A DNA stretch of 64,000 nucleotides from Sycon ciliatum. Taxonomy: Eukaryota; Porifera; Calcarea; Leucosolenida; Sycettidae. The stretch lies in assembly GCF_964019385.1 (NCBI RefSeq), contig NC_088653.1, positions 13,857,154 through 13,921,153 of the forward strand. The letters are read 5' to 3'. Under the pieces are notes generated by a model. That model was not told the DNA's origin, made no database searches, and was given only the letters and a program-made list of their open reading frames with translations. This document shows positions 1 through 9,608 of the stretch, one piece after another. Within the stretch, counting starts at the first letter, position 1. Every line of letters begins with the position of its first letter. The position numbers and the translations under genes are program-made.

Positions 1-1403
1 TTTGCCATCCGCCCTCTGTCTATCGTAGAAGTATTCAAGGCACTGTCGACCCTAAGTGTGCGAAAGTCTACAGCTGGCAGTCTTCCTAACAGGATCCTAC
101 GAGAGACAGCAGAAGTGCTCGCCCAATCCCTCACTGCTCTCTTTAACCGCTGCACCACTTACCGATCCCAACCCCTTGAGTGGAAAGTTGCAATCGTTAC
201 CCCAATTTACAAGGGTAAGGGAAGTCGCAATGACCCTGCTAACTACCGGCCGATATCTCTGCTGAATGGTGTGGCAAAATGCTACGAAGCGTTAATCAGC
301 CGCCAGGTGTACGCGTTTGTAGCGAAACACAAACTACTGTCGCCGAAACATTTCGGGTTTCGCCATCACCGAAGCACGGTTGACCAACTTGTGCATATCA
401 CATCAACTGTCAGCTCTGCATTTGATAACCGGGCCCAGTGTGATGCCGTCTTTCTCGATTTCTCGAAGGCATTTGATCGTACCAGCCATCGCCTCCTAGC
501 CTCATGTCTGTCCGGTTGGTGTGCACCTGACTCATTCGCGTGGCTGATGGACTTCCTGGAAGGCCGATCGATGTCTGTGCGGGTCGGAACCTCCTTATCA
601 ACCCATATGTCGCTCACCGCTGGTGTGCGACAAGGCTCCCACCTAGGCTCTCTATTATTCAACCTTTCTATCAACTCCCTTCCCAGCATTCCCCAATCCA
701 GCGATCTGACTCTGTTTGCGGATGATTCCAACATGGTCTGCGTTTCTCCGCCTACTGTCGTACCCGCCGCGCACACTGCCTCCCTGCAAATAGACCTTGA
801 TAGATATGTGAACTGGTCCCATAAAGCTGAAGCAGTTTTCAATGCTAACAAATGTGTCCATGTTCCCTTTTGCAGACCTAAATCAAACCCACCTGATCCC
901 AGGACCGTCACCATGGCCGGTACGTTACTGACCCAGCCCTCTTCCCACCGCCATCTGGGCATCATCCTCACTCCTTCACTCAATCTGTCCCCCCATATTC
1001 AACACATTACCAGCAATTTTCGAGGTCGGGTTTTTCTTTTAACCACATGTCCAACTTCCTTCCTTTTCCTGCTGTGAATCTTTTGTATAAATGTTATGTT
1101 CGTCCCCTCCTTGAATATGCTGTTCCCGTTTGGATGTTTTCTGTTTCAGCCACCATGTCCACAACCCTTGATAAGCTGCAGGCTACTTCTGCTAGAGCAT
1201 ACCTAAATAGTAAACTCAAGCGTCGGCCTGACTGGACGACTTCCAAAGAAGACCTCAATGTTCTGTCCTCTTGGGAATCTTTAGCATGGCGACGGCAGAT
1301 TCTTGGCCTTGTCTATTTCCACCATGTAATCTCCCAATACCCCTCCTTGTTGTCTCACTTCCAGCTACTCTCTTCCCAAAGCAGTCGTCACCCTTTGTGT
1401 ATA
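1..1403 (+). mobile_element. LINE ORF2 reverse transcriptase, 5' end outside window, frameshifted
   Basis: Reverse transcriptase of a non-LTR retrotransposon. The frame is open from base 1, so the element enters from outside the window. Visible RT motifs in order are IYKGKG, NYRPISLL, FLDFSKAFD, GVRQGSHLGSLLF, the catalytic FADD in LTLFADDSN, and HRHLGIIL. A frameshift near 1030-1050 moves the reading into another frame, which continues with CYVRPLLEYAVPVW to base 1403. There it is cut by a hammerhead-bearing insertion, and the same frame resumes at 1992. The clade is CR1/Jockey-like in general appearance, but I cannot assign it firmly. The frameshift and insertion make it non-functional. Confidence 0.88.
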
Positions 1404-1549
1404 AAAAAAGGGTTTACTCCCCACACCGGAGCTCGCGCTATTCCGCCGATTTTACTTGACACTTGACTGACTTACGACTACCATCCAGAGCACACGAGAA
1501 GTCCATCGAACCTTCGACTCGGCAAACCTGCAAGAAAGCACCACTGCCT

Positions 1550-1595
1550 GCTCAATACACAGTGTTTCGGGGGATTCACCCCTCATCAGTTGAGC
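1550..1595 (-). ncRNA. Type I hammerhead self-cleaving ribozyme
   Basis: On the minus strand the order is stem I 5' arm GCTCAA, core CTGATGA, stem II of four G-C pairs with a 6-nt loop, core GAAA, a short stem III CA-CTG-TG, cleavage triplet GTA, and stem I 3' arm TTGAGC. All conserved hammerhead core positions are present. Stem I is perfectly complementary over 6 bp. Cleavage is predicted between plus-strand positions 1556 and 1555. The motif was assigned from sequence and hand-folded pairing only. Confidence 0.88.
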
Positions 1596-1615
1596 TTGAG
1601 TAGGCTGAGGAAGAT

Positions 1616-1658
1616 TGTGCCTGAAGAGCACCACTTATATAGTGCTCTCCAGGCACAA
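1616..1658 (-). promoter_or_regulatory. Long hairpin with TATA-like box upstream of hammerhead
   Basis: TTGTGCCTG and AGAGCAC pair with GTGCTCT and CAGGCACAA, with one internal mismatch and a ~10-nt loop. On the minus strand the loop region reads CACTATATAAGTGG, a good TATA box. It sits about 20 bp 5' of the ribozyme's stem I. It may drive transcription of the element; that role is inferred from position only. Confidence 0.45.
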
Positions 1659-1849
1659 CCATCACCAGGGATACAAACTTACAGAGACGCTCCGTTTTCA
1701 GCGCGACAAACACCTCGTGAGCACCAGATAGCAGCGTGAGTCAGTGTCGCTCCTGGACGGTGAGACAGACGTCGAGGACCCTCGGTCATTCGCAACGCTG
1801 TCACCTCCAAACCAACTAGTCGCAAGCCCGCGCTGGGCACAACAGTACA

Positions 1850-1979
1850 AAGTAGTGGTTGCGACCTCGGCGATGATTTGTAAGAAAAAGGTTTGCTCCC
1901 CACACCGGAGCTCGCGCTATTCCGCCGACTTTACCTGACACTTTCTTACAAATCATCGCCGAGGTCGCAACCACTACTT
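1850..1979. repeat. Perfect 38-bp inverted repeat with 54-bp spacer
   Basis: Bases 1850-1887 are the exact reverse complement of 1942-1979. The spacer (1888-1941) is a near copy of 1410-1465, the other end of the same insertion. The arrangement looks like a fold-back formed during reverse transcription at the 5' edge of the hammerhead element. Confidence 0.85.
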
Positions 1980-1981
1980 AG

Positions 1982-2214
1982 TTTGTGTATATGTCAGTTT
2001 AATATAGTAGTCCGCAATGCTGCTTTTCTAATTCTCAATATGATTAGCATGCAATGTACTACCCGAAATACTGAATTTACTTCTTCTGTACTTTATTATT
2101 CTAATGTATCTTCTACCTCTTCTCCCTTACGAACATACTTTCTCATTTTCCATACTTACTTAGGAGACTCCCTTCGAAAGGGATTTGCCTCTGGAGGATC
2201 CGTGAAATTAAAAA
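1982..2214 (+). mobile_element. LINE ORF2 C-terminus and 3' end with poly(A)
   Basis: Continuation of the LINE from bases 1-1403 after the hammerhead insertion, in the same frame once the 10-bp duplication is removed. Near 2168-2185 there is a small stem (CCCTTTCGAAAGGG-like). The segment ends with an uninterrupted A tract at about 2210-2220, the normal end of a target-primed retrotransposon. Confidence 0.7.
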
Positions 2215-2219
2215 AAAAA

Positions 2220-2465
2220 AGTTCACTCTTTTGTCTGATGATTGGCCATTTTCCAATGAAACCTCTCGTCAAGGGCTACTCTGATTCGTGCCTACCATTC
2301 TGCAGCATTGCATCAGACCTCAGCAGACTAAGCAAATGATTTGTATCGCCCTCCATAGGTTTTGTTTCCAATTCAAAACCCGATGAAACTGCAGAGACTC
2401 GTGAAGATTATGGGAAAAACTGGATCTTGTGACTTAAAATTGTAGTTCTAGATTGACAATAATTC
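2220..2465 (-). pseudogene. Start-codon remnant of the MVNIE family (degenerate)
   Basis: The minus strand at 2465 reads I-V-N-L-E-L-Q-F, matching the family start M-V-N-I-E with the ATG changed to ATT. About 30 codons downstream are family-like (HRVLN resembles QRVLN/QQVLN) but include a stop. The body of the gene is absent. The sequence down to 2220 is shared with 57295-57520 and has no further resemblance to the intact copies. The family 5' flank follows directly upstream (2466-2720). Confidence 0.5.
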
Positions 2466-2531
2466 TCGCGAATTGCTAGGATAAGACAAGCTTCATGCAA
2501 ACTATCCAGGAATTGTGAAGGACTCTTTGAA

Positions 2532-2543
2532 ACCGTCGACGGT
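2532..2543. promoter_or_regulatory. Conserved palindrome ACCGTCGACGGT in family 5' flank
   Basis: A perfect 12-bp palindrome in the 5' flank of the decapitated gene remnant. The same site precedes the intact family genes at nearly constant distance from the ATG. Confidence 0.5.
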
Positions 2544-2752
2544 GACCGACCAGATTACAGCTGCTTTACTCTTTCAAATGAACCTGATGAACACTGCCTG
2601 CTACTCTCTAGAAACCAAGTACTTATAGGTGAAAACAAAGATGATGATTATCTACAATTCTGTGTTAGCTTTTGCGTAGATGATAGGTGACGGCAAAAAC
2701 TTGTTGTACACGCAATCAGGCAAGTATGAGTAAGAATGTCCTCACTTTCGGT

Positions 2753-2814
2753 GTGCAGGTTACTCTAGGCTTGCAGGTTACACTAGGCGTGCAGGTTACT
2801 CTGGGCGTGCGGGT
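2753..2814. repeat. 18-bp minisatellite
   Basis: Three full 18-bp units (consensus GTGCAGGTTACTCTAGGC) and a partial fourth. The paralogous block at 55779-55822 has two full units plus a partial one, so the array has changed copy number since the duplication. Confidence 0.8.
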
Positions 2815-2864
2815 AAATAAACGTTCGATGACTGCGTTGACTACTAAATGCAGGAAAGGTGTCG

Positions 2865-3930
2865 CAATGTGACATTTTTGTGAGAAATTTAGACCTGTGC
2901 TGTACACTGTAGATATTAAATCCAGCCGTACTAATCGCGACCGAGGAATTCCAAGTAAAACCTCATACGCGGCTTCTGGTGGGCGAGAACTGCCAGGCGA
3001 GGGCTTAGAATAGTAGTAGGAATAGAAGCTACATGTAATCCGTCGGTAAGTGGGTGACTGTGGAGTCGGAATGTGCAGCATTTAGTACATAATACAGGTG
3101 AAATGCTGATAATTCGAACCTCAAAATGCCAGCAAAAAACTTCTAATTATCCAGACATTATGATTATACAAACATGAACCCACAACTCAATATGTATGTC
3201 AAAATGCTCTGATGGTCACGCAGAGTTGCGCTACGTACCTCAGACACAAATTTGACGGACACTGAACTGACCGGCAAAGCCTGCTCATGTAAACTGAACT
3301 GGCCAGTACAGAGTACAGTGAACTTCGAATTACACTTTCCTAACACAAATCCCACACATTTCCTATGTTAGCGGAATCTGTGGGACTTCTAATTAACCGA
3401 TCATGTCCAGTTCGAGGTTCGAATTATCAGAAAAAATTATCTGGGTATCGTTTTGATAGAAATCGGCCCTGGAAAAACTTCTATTTAAGCGGTATGTTCG
3501 AATTAAACCATATTCGAATTATCAGGATTCCACCTGTAGCACTGCCCCTCGGTGCCATGAAATTTCTCGGGAATAACAATTCAGTTGAAGCGCGTGTATT
3601 CGCCAAAGATGGTGCTAAGGTGCAAACCGACTCCCACGTTGAATCTGTACAAACCTCTTTGGCGGTACAGCACGTCTAGAGCACGTCTATAGAAAATATT
3701 GTGATCGTCAGCGCTTCAGCCTGTTCCTTGCAGTGTGGTGAGTGGCACCACATGGTTGTATCGAGGGGACGTGAGCGAGGGTTGGCAACAATTTCGAAAT
3801 TGAGCGCTGTGCCCGATCTCAACCAACCACAAAATAACAGCGTGCGGTTGTAGAGTGGTAAAGTGACTTGCAAAAATATTAGGGATGTCCAGAAACAGAA
3901 ACCAGTTATGGCCAGCAGACAGAGACGCGC
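2865..3930. repeat. Spacer block duplicated at 55865-56960
   Basis: Non-coding spacer that is nearly identical to 55865-56960 over about 1 kb. It contains the recurrent block around 3590-3680 (GTGCTAAGGTGCAAACCGAC) found in most array units. I see no convincing gene in it; short open frames here are not conserved as protein between the two copies. Confidence 0.7.
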
Positions 3931-4106
3931 GTTGAAACCCTTGAAACCCTTGCTTGAAGTATATGATTTGAAGGTAGTTGAAGTAGTGATGAGTTTCGGC
4001 TCAAGTGTTCCTTGACCCTGATGGGATGCCTGCGGACATCAGAGCTGCTCGCAGAGCACGCTCGGCGGTCATTGTGTACAACTGAAGCCTGGTCGGAAGG
4101 GGTTGC

Positions 4107-4476
4107 TTAATTAGCGGCTGAAGTTCAGAGTGAGGATGAGACGCTCTTTGATTCCGACATCGATGTCGACAGGGAGACGGAATCGCAGCCGCCATTTCCT
4201 TTTGCGAACCGGCTCAAGGTGGCAGATGGTACGTCGGAGTCGGAACATGAGGAGTCGTGCTATGAGAGAACATTTGTGTCTAAGGCTGGTGATGGCAGCG
4301 ACGTCGTATCTTCAACTTCGGAGGAAGACAAGGAAGATGAGATTGCTGAACGACTCTACGCCGGATGCAGCCGCGAATGTGTTGACCATTCCCTCCCCAA
4401 TCTTCAGACATTCTTTGTTATTCAAGATTCTTATTGCACGATTCCAAAGGTATTCAAGCTGCCCACCCACTTTTAG
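4107..4476 (+). CDS. Unrecognised acidic open frame, possibly an exon or element fragment
   Basis: Open frame after a TAA near 4104. The first in-frame ATG I see is at 4219. The product would be very acidic (SEDETLFDSDIDVD, then STSEEDKEDEIAE), followed by GCSRECVDHS and a hydrophobic tail ending LPTHF. It lies in a ~0.75-kb block (about 3935-4680) that interrupts the spacer and has no other copy in the window. Composition is like N-terminal acidic segments of some transposon-associated proteins, but no domain is recognisable. It could be a captured fragment. Confidence 0.3.
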
Positions 4477-4689
4477 AATGCTGATTATTCATTGCACACA
4501 TACATCGTATACAAACATTGAACCATTTTGGAGTATATCTTGTATATTGGTGGTTATACTCAGTTTGAAGCGGATTGTTTGACTTTTTCTTGGCTAAGGT
4601 CCTTCAGGAAAATTAACATGTTTCAACAAATTTCTGACTCAAAAGGAATTTTGACAATGTTGACCTTAAAGGCGCTGGTTGAGGCCCAT

Positions 4690-5349
4690 CTAGTACTGCC
4701 CTTTAGTGCGACGAACTTGCACGGGAATAACAATTCAGTTGAAACGCGTGTAATCGCCGAGGGTGGTGCTAAGGTGCATACCGACTCTCACGTCGAATCT
4801 CTACAAACATTAGGCGATACAGGACCTCTACTTAAAACTGTCTAATCTTCAGCGCTTCACCCTGACCTTTCAAGTGTGTTGACTAACATAGCATGGTTGT
4901 CTAGTGAATGCATTGACTGACAACATTCATAGTAATGACTACAATTCAGTAAACAGACTGCTCTGTCACTGGCAGTGTAGCAAACCAGACGGCGTCCAAA
5001 ATACATAATGACAAGACAGTGCATGTTGATCTAGAGCCATGATGCGCATAATTTTATTCACAGCGTCCTTGGTATGGCAATCTCTTTTTTGGATAGGCAG
5101 ACCAGTGCATGAATGTAGGATGCCAAATATCAGAAACTGCAACGAATTTCAAAAGCTATTATTATAACGCAACGAAGGATAGTGAAAAGCAAATTAATTA
5201 ATGTAAGCGTTGATTTGAGAAAATATTCTGCGGGCTAAAAAAAGAATTAGATCAATCACCTCAGGTATAAGCTGATTGGAATGGAAGAAAGGTGTTTTAC
5301 TCATGTAAAGATCTGCGGCGATACAAGCGATTGGCGGATATACAGGCGT
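4690..5349. other. Spacer and 3' flank of family copy 1
   Basis: The start (4690-4850) is the recurrent spacer block with GTTGAATCT-like sequence. From about 4860 onward it matches 25250-25769, the 3' flank of copy 5. No gene is seen. On the minus strand an AGTAAA poly(A)-signal variant lies about 55 bp after the stop of copy 1. Confidence 0.6.
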
Positions 5350-6399
5350 TCATGGTTTCGGTGATAAAACTGTTGTAACCACGTTTGCCTTCAAAGATGA
5401 AGCATAATATAATGTTGGAACATTGTTTGCCACCACAGATTCGTCAGATTCGTCAGATTCCTCCTCTGCCCCAGAATACAATCCAGGAAAATATAAACCC
5501 ATTACTGCTTCGTTCCAGTTTACGTCGCTAAGATCAAAAAGCGAAAAGCGGCCATCTTCTTCTAAAACATATTGAAGCGTAATGGATTGAAAGTCAGCAA
5601 GAATATTGAGAAAATATTTGCGAGCGGAAACCACCAAACTTGTGCATAGCTCACAGCCTTCGATAAATATCCGGAACTCTTTAGAGTACTGCCTTGTCTG
5701 AATCAGAAAAGCTAGTACAAAAGCGAACACCTTTCTGAAGTACTGAAGACGTACATCACAATGTGGCTCTATGTCATGGTGTAAGCACTTGAAGTTAAAA
5801 TTAAAACTCAAAGGGTTAAGGCGTTGTTGGGGCCAGGACGGTTCAACTTCGAATTCTAACCTCTCGGTCCTCGTCTCCGCGCCATATAAGCTAAATTCAG
5901 GCCGGCGAACTTCAATTCTGCGGTATTTAGACGAAAAACGTTCCAAACAGCTCAGTAATGATGTTTGGTATAGATAACTGGATGTGAGTGACTGCCATGG
6001 TGGTCCAGTTACCATATTCACTTGTACGCTTTCCCAACTTCCTTTGTAATACAGCGTCCATCGCCAGCTTATAAGCGTCATGACAACTTCAGTTGTCCAA
6101 TGGCTAGGGCAATTGATTACTATCACTGATAAATCATCACGGAAATCTAATCGAAGTCTACGCAATGCATTAACGAAGTTCTCTTCAGCGACACGACCAA
6201 ATTTCCCCAACGAACTACTGCAACGTCCGAGATGTAAGATTAACTTTTCGCATCGGGATAGGTCGAGGGTGGTGTAGCTGAGCAATAGTAAATTAGGACG
6301 AAATTCCAAATGCACAACCTGATTCATCTCAAAGAAATCGTTATGAGGCTCATGATCACCATATACTAAGGACTGAAAATCTACTTCTATATTGACCAT
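5350..6399 (-). CDS. Unrecognised multicopy family protein, copy 1 (intact, 349 aa)
   Basis: Intact single open frame, function unknown. The N-terminus is MVNIEVDF. An aliphatic stretch NLLLLSYTTLDLSRC lies at residues 36-50, VAEENFVNALRRLRL at 70-84, NCPSHW at 96-101, EGCELCTSLVVSARK at 247-261 and LNILADFQS at 264-272. An acidic run EEESDESDES sits at 312-321, and the end is VLSPKP. There is no signal peptide or clear membrane segment. The start was chosen because M(V/I)NIE is conserved in every copy. An upstream in-frame peptide (EAGRILAISWN) is also partly conserved, but copies 5 and 7 have a stop there. The copy is closest to copy 5, including flanks. The hydrophobic repeats could suggest a leucine-rich or alpha/beta fold, but I would not assign one. 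Confidence 0.7.
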   Translation of the reverse strand: MVNIEVDFQSLVYGDHEPHNDFFEMNQVVHLEFRPNLLLLSYTTLDLSRCEKLILHLGRCSSSLGKFGRVAEENFVNALRRLRLDFRDDLSVIVINCPSHWTTEVVMTLISWRWTLYYKGSWESVQVNMVTGPPWQSLTSSYLYQTSLLSCLERFSSKYRRIEVRRPEFSLYGAETRTERLEFEVEPSWPQQRLNPLSFNFNFKCLHHDIEPHCDVRLQYFRKVFAFVLAFLIQTRQYSKEFRIFIEGCELCTSLVVSARKYFLNILADFQSITLQYVLEEDGRFSLFDLSDVNWNEAVMGLYFPGLYSGAEEESDESDESVVANNVPTLYYASSLKANVVTTVLSPKP

Positions 6400-6469
6400 A
6401 TTCCAGCTAATTGCTAGGATACGACCAGCTTCATAAAAACTTGTCAGGATTTATAAAGCACTCTATGAA

Positions 6470-6481
6470 ACCGTCGACGGT
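6470..6481. promoter_or_regulatory. Palindrome ACCGTCGACGGT, 71 bp upstream of copy 1
   Basis: Perfect palindrome upstream of the copy 1 ATG at 6399. A second conserved block farther upstream (about 6540-6580; TATA-like AAGTACTTAAAGGTG on plus) accompanies it in every unit. Confidence 0.5.
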
Positions 6482-6665
6482 GACTAATCAGACTAAAGAG
6501 TTGCTCTCCTCTTTCAAATGAATCTGATGAACACTGCCTGCTACTCTCTAGAAATCAAGTACTTAAAGGTGAAAACAAAGGTGATTGTCTACAACTCAAT
6601 TTTAGCGCTTGCTTACATGATAGGTGATAGTCGGTAATTGTTATACACGCAATCGGGAAAGTGTG

Positions 6666-6815
6666 AGTAGTAGTATTTTTTATTATTTGACTAGGGGAGT
6701 CCCAACAGGCATGGCCTTGTTACAGGGAACCCTAGGTGAATCTTTGTGAGGTAAGCAAAAGTACCAGCAGATTGTGCCTGACGACAGTTTAGAGGAAAAG
6801 TGTTCCACCGACCAG
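6666..6815 (-). mobile_element. 5'-truncated LINE 3' end (same family as 48969-50043)
   Basis: Begins with a short TAG repeat and then the sequence GACTAGGGGAGTCCCAACAG, which is also the minus-strand 3' terminus of the LINE at 48969. About 150 bp are retained. It interrupts the 5' flank of copy 1 relative to copy 5. Confidence 0.7.
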
Positions 6816-8017
6816 TATAATGTGCTTTGTTTCAGTTGTTAGATACATTTCGTTGTCCAGGCTACTTAGCGTCCAATGGCTGTTGAAAATACACAAAGGC
6901 ACACAATGAAAATCTTGGCAAAATAATTCCGTTGTGACTCAGAGTTTCATGGCTGAACCAATCATCAGACAACGAATCAGGCATTGAGCACTCTTGCAGA
7001 ACCGAAGCATAATGCCTCTGTGACTGTTGAGAATAATATTGTACCAAAGCTTGTCGCAATGTGACATGTTTGTGAGAAATTTAGAACAACGCTCTACATA
7101 TTACAAATCAGATCAAGCCGTACCAGTCAAGGCTGAGGAATTCCACGTAAATTCTCACACGAGGCTTCTTGTGGGCAAGAACTACCAGACGAGTGCTTAG
7201 AATAATAGTGGTAAGAGAAGCAACATGTAGTCAGTCGGTAAGGGAGTGATTGTGAACTCGGAATGTGCAGCATTTAGTACGATATGTGCACCAAGGGGCA
7301 CTTTTATAATTGCCAGCCGTGCTGCTACCCACAGTCAACTGGTAATTTGTGGCCAGCCACAACGGCTACATGCAGTCAGCTAATGCGGTCGTTCTGGGCA
7401 CTTGTGCCAGTGGTTGTGAGACTTATCCACTCACCCCCACCGTTACGCTCTGCATCTGCCGCTTGGGTTTACCGGGTGTTGGGGGCCATCGTGAGTTCAC
7501 TTTTACTGCCCCTTGGTGCCACGAAATTGCTCAGCACTAACAATTGAGTCAAAGCGCATATAATCGCCTAGGATGGTGCTAAGGTGCAAACAAGCTCTAA
7601 CGTCGAATTTATGCAAACATCTTTGACGGTATAGGACCTCTATGGAAAACTGTCCGATACTCAACGACTCCGCCTGTCCCTTGAAGCGTGCTTAGTAAGA
7701 CAGCATGGTTTTCGAGAGGGGACGTGGGCTAAGCTTGGCGACAAGCTGAAATTTAAGCACTGTCCCCGATCTATAGCAGTCACCAAAATAACAGCAGTAT
7801 GTACAGTGGTAAAGGGACTTCCTATACTAATAGGGATGTTCGCAAGCAGAAAATATTCATGGCCAGCAAACAGAGACGTGCGTTTGACTGGAACGACTGA
7901 AATGGAATTGAACAGTGCCAACGCAAGTCAGTTGGCGGCCGACCTCCTACTGATCTGGATATGTACAGTAGGAGTAGGATAATGACAAAATTGAAGAAGT
8001 TCAGGAGAATAATTATT
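6816..8017. repeat. Spacer modules between copies 1 and 2
   Basis: Recurrent spacer sequence: the CAATGTGACA block near 7060, the block at 7500-7680 and the ~100-bp block at 7850-7970 that also occurs at 28300 and 50050. Bases about 7303-7510 form an insertion that the corresponding site at 48590 lacks and 27758-27935 shares. No intact gene is seen. Confidence 0.55.
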
Positions 8018-8532
8018 ATCAGAGATTCTGGAAATTCTTCACCTGATTTCAAATCCAATGCAGAGGTACAACCTAAACGAATCGATACTCCGCTACCATT
8101 CGCATGGGCACGGCCCCAATCCCACAGAAGGTTAATCCTATGGAACACATAGCGTGGCATAAAGGAATGAAAATCACCTAGAATATGGAGGCAAAATATG
8201 CGTTCAAAAGCCAGTAATCTTGTGCATAGCTCACAGCCAGCAAACGTGAAACCCTTACACCAACCATTTAGATTTTCCACCAAACAAAGCTATGACATAA
8301 GCGACCAACTTTCTGACATTTTCATATGGGAATCTCGGTATTGAACCTAACGGTACGCAATCGTGTATGCATTCTGTTTCGAAATATGAACGATTTATTG
8401 GAACAATTGAGGGGAGTAAGATGTCATAACGGAAGTATAATTTCTCCGTCCACGGCTCAGTACCAAAGAATCTATAACTAGACCGAAGAGCTGGGTAATT
8501 GGGGTATATTCTGTGGAAACAATTCAGTTATG
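8018..8532 (-). pseudogene. MVNIE family, copy 2, truncated at both ends
   Basis: Encodes only the second half of the family protein, including GCELCTRL and FHSFMPRYVF and the region before it. At 8018 the reading frame runs into unrelated sequence, so the LSPKP end is missing. At 8532 homology stops abruptly next to a ~185-bp segment not otherwise seen in the window (8533-8718). The remaining frame is also broken near 8283. Confidence 0.75.
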
Positions 8533-8719
8533 ACTCCATGATGACGGCAGCCGCTGGGGTGTCCAGCCATACCGTAAGCAAAGTCCATCTCTGAATTCAA
8601 CTTTCGTTGAGTTGAACCCATAGCGACGTAACGACTTACAGGTCAGCAAACTGGAAGCTCCTCTCTCCCTTGCCAGTACTCGACACTGGTCATTGTCTCC
8701 TGTTTTTTTTCCCAATGTC

Positions 8720-9608
8720 AGATTTCAGTGAGCGCAAATGTATTATGTCCTGGCAGCCCTAGTGTCAGGCAATACTGGGATTGTGCCATGTTTCTATTCT
8801 CATAGTTTGACTTTTAACCTGTCTGATTGCCTGCCTACAGTGTCATCTCAGACCACAAGCCAATGCATTCACACTTGACCAAACACACTGTTCACGCGAC
8901 CCCTGTTGTGACTAAGTTTGTAGTGAATGCATTGACGGAAGATATTCAGACCAATGCAGTGTACGCGTGATGCTAATCGTCACGAGCTACAAGAGTGAAA
9001 AATAAGGCAAACAAAAGACAAAGGCTACTGTGTCACGGGAAGTACAACAATCTCAACAGTGTCCCAAATACACATAAGACTCGACAGTGTGTGCTGAGGT
9101 TGAGCGTGGATGCACATCAGTTGCATCACAGCATAACGACAACCGAAATGAGAGTCCTCCGCCTCGGTGGAGTGATCAATTTTCGTTCCGAAAGGTTCGA
9201 ATAGAGCTATCTTACGCACTGCACAGAGCACCAAGCATCGTTCGTTGTAACTACAAGTAATAGTTTCATGCCCAACTGTTCAACCAGTATCAGTTGTCTG
9301 ATGATCGCCTATGGGCAAGAACCTATTAGTTACCACGAACGATGCCTAGTCCGTTGTGCCGTGATTCACAGCCTGATAATAAATTGTCCTGTTCCAGGAA
9401 ATCTCCTTTTTTGATATGATAGTCCTGTGTACGCATATTTATCTGCCAAATATCAGAAACTGCAACGAATCGCATAAGCCGTAGAAGACAACGGGAGAAT
9501 TACAAATGAAAGAAGTTCGTGAGAACAATTATTTGACTACATAAAGAATAAACGCAAATCAAGCACCTTTTTATGAAACCTAGGTTTGATTATTCCAAAA
9601 AGCTGCGT
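8720..9608. repeat. Spacer and 3' flank of copy 3
   Basis: Carries the widespread block with GGCAGCCCTAGTGTCAGGCA at about 8751-8790 (eleven copies in the window), then the block with GCTAGTCGTCACGAGCT near 8970 and the 3' flank common to this subfamily. From about 8990 it matches 53150-53500 and 54230-54480. No gene is seen. Confidence 0.6.

Larger units (their letters stand above)
1404..1981 (-). mobile_element. Hammerhead-bearing retrozyme-like insertion with 10-bp target duplication
   Basis: A 578-bp insertion that splits the LINE. The perfect direct repeat TTTGTGTATA lies at 1394-1403 and 1982-1991, and joining the flanks restores the LINE reading frame. Read on the minus strand it contains a unit end (1890-1941), a TATA-like hairpin, a hammerhead ribozyme (1550-1595), and a second copy of the unit end (1408-1465). 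The roughly 55-bp unit end is therefore repeated with a spacing of about 480 bp. No protein is encoded. This layout resembles a slightly-more-than-monomeric retrozyme or a solo PLE terminal repeat. The plus-strand left edge is a short A tract. Confidence 0.8.

Noticed and set aside
366-983. 205-codon minus-strand gene
   Set aside because: Antisense shadow of the LINE reverse transcriptase.
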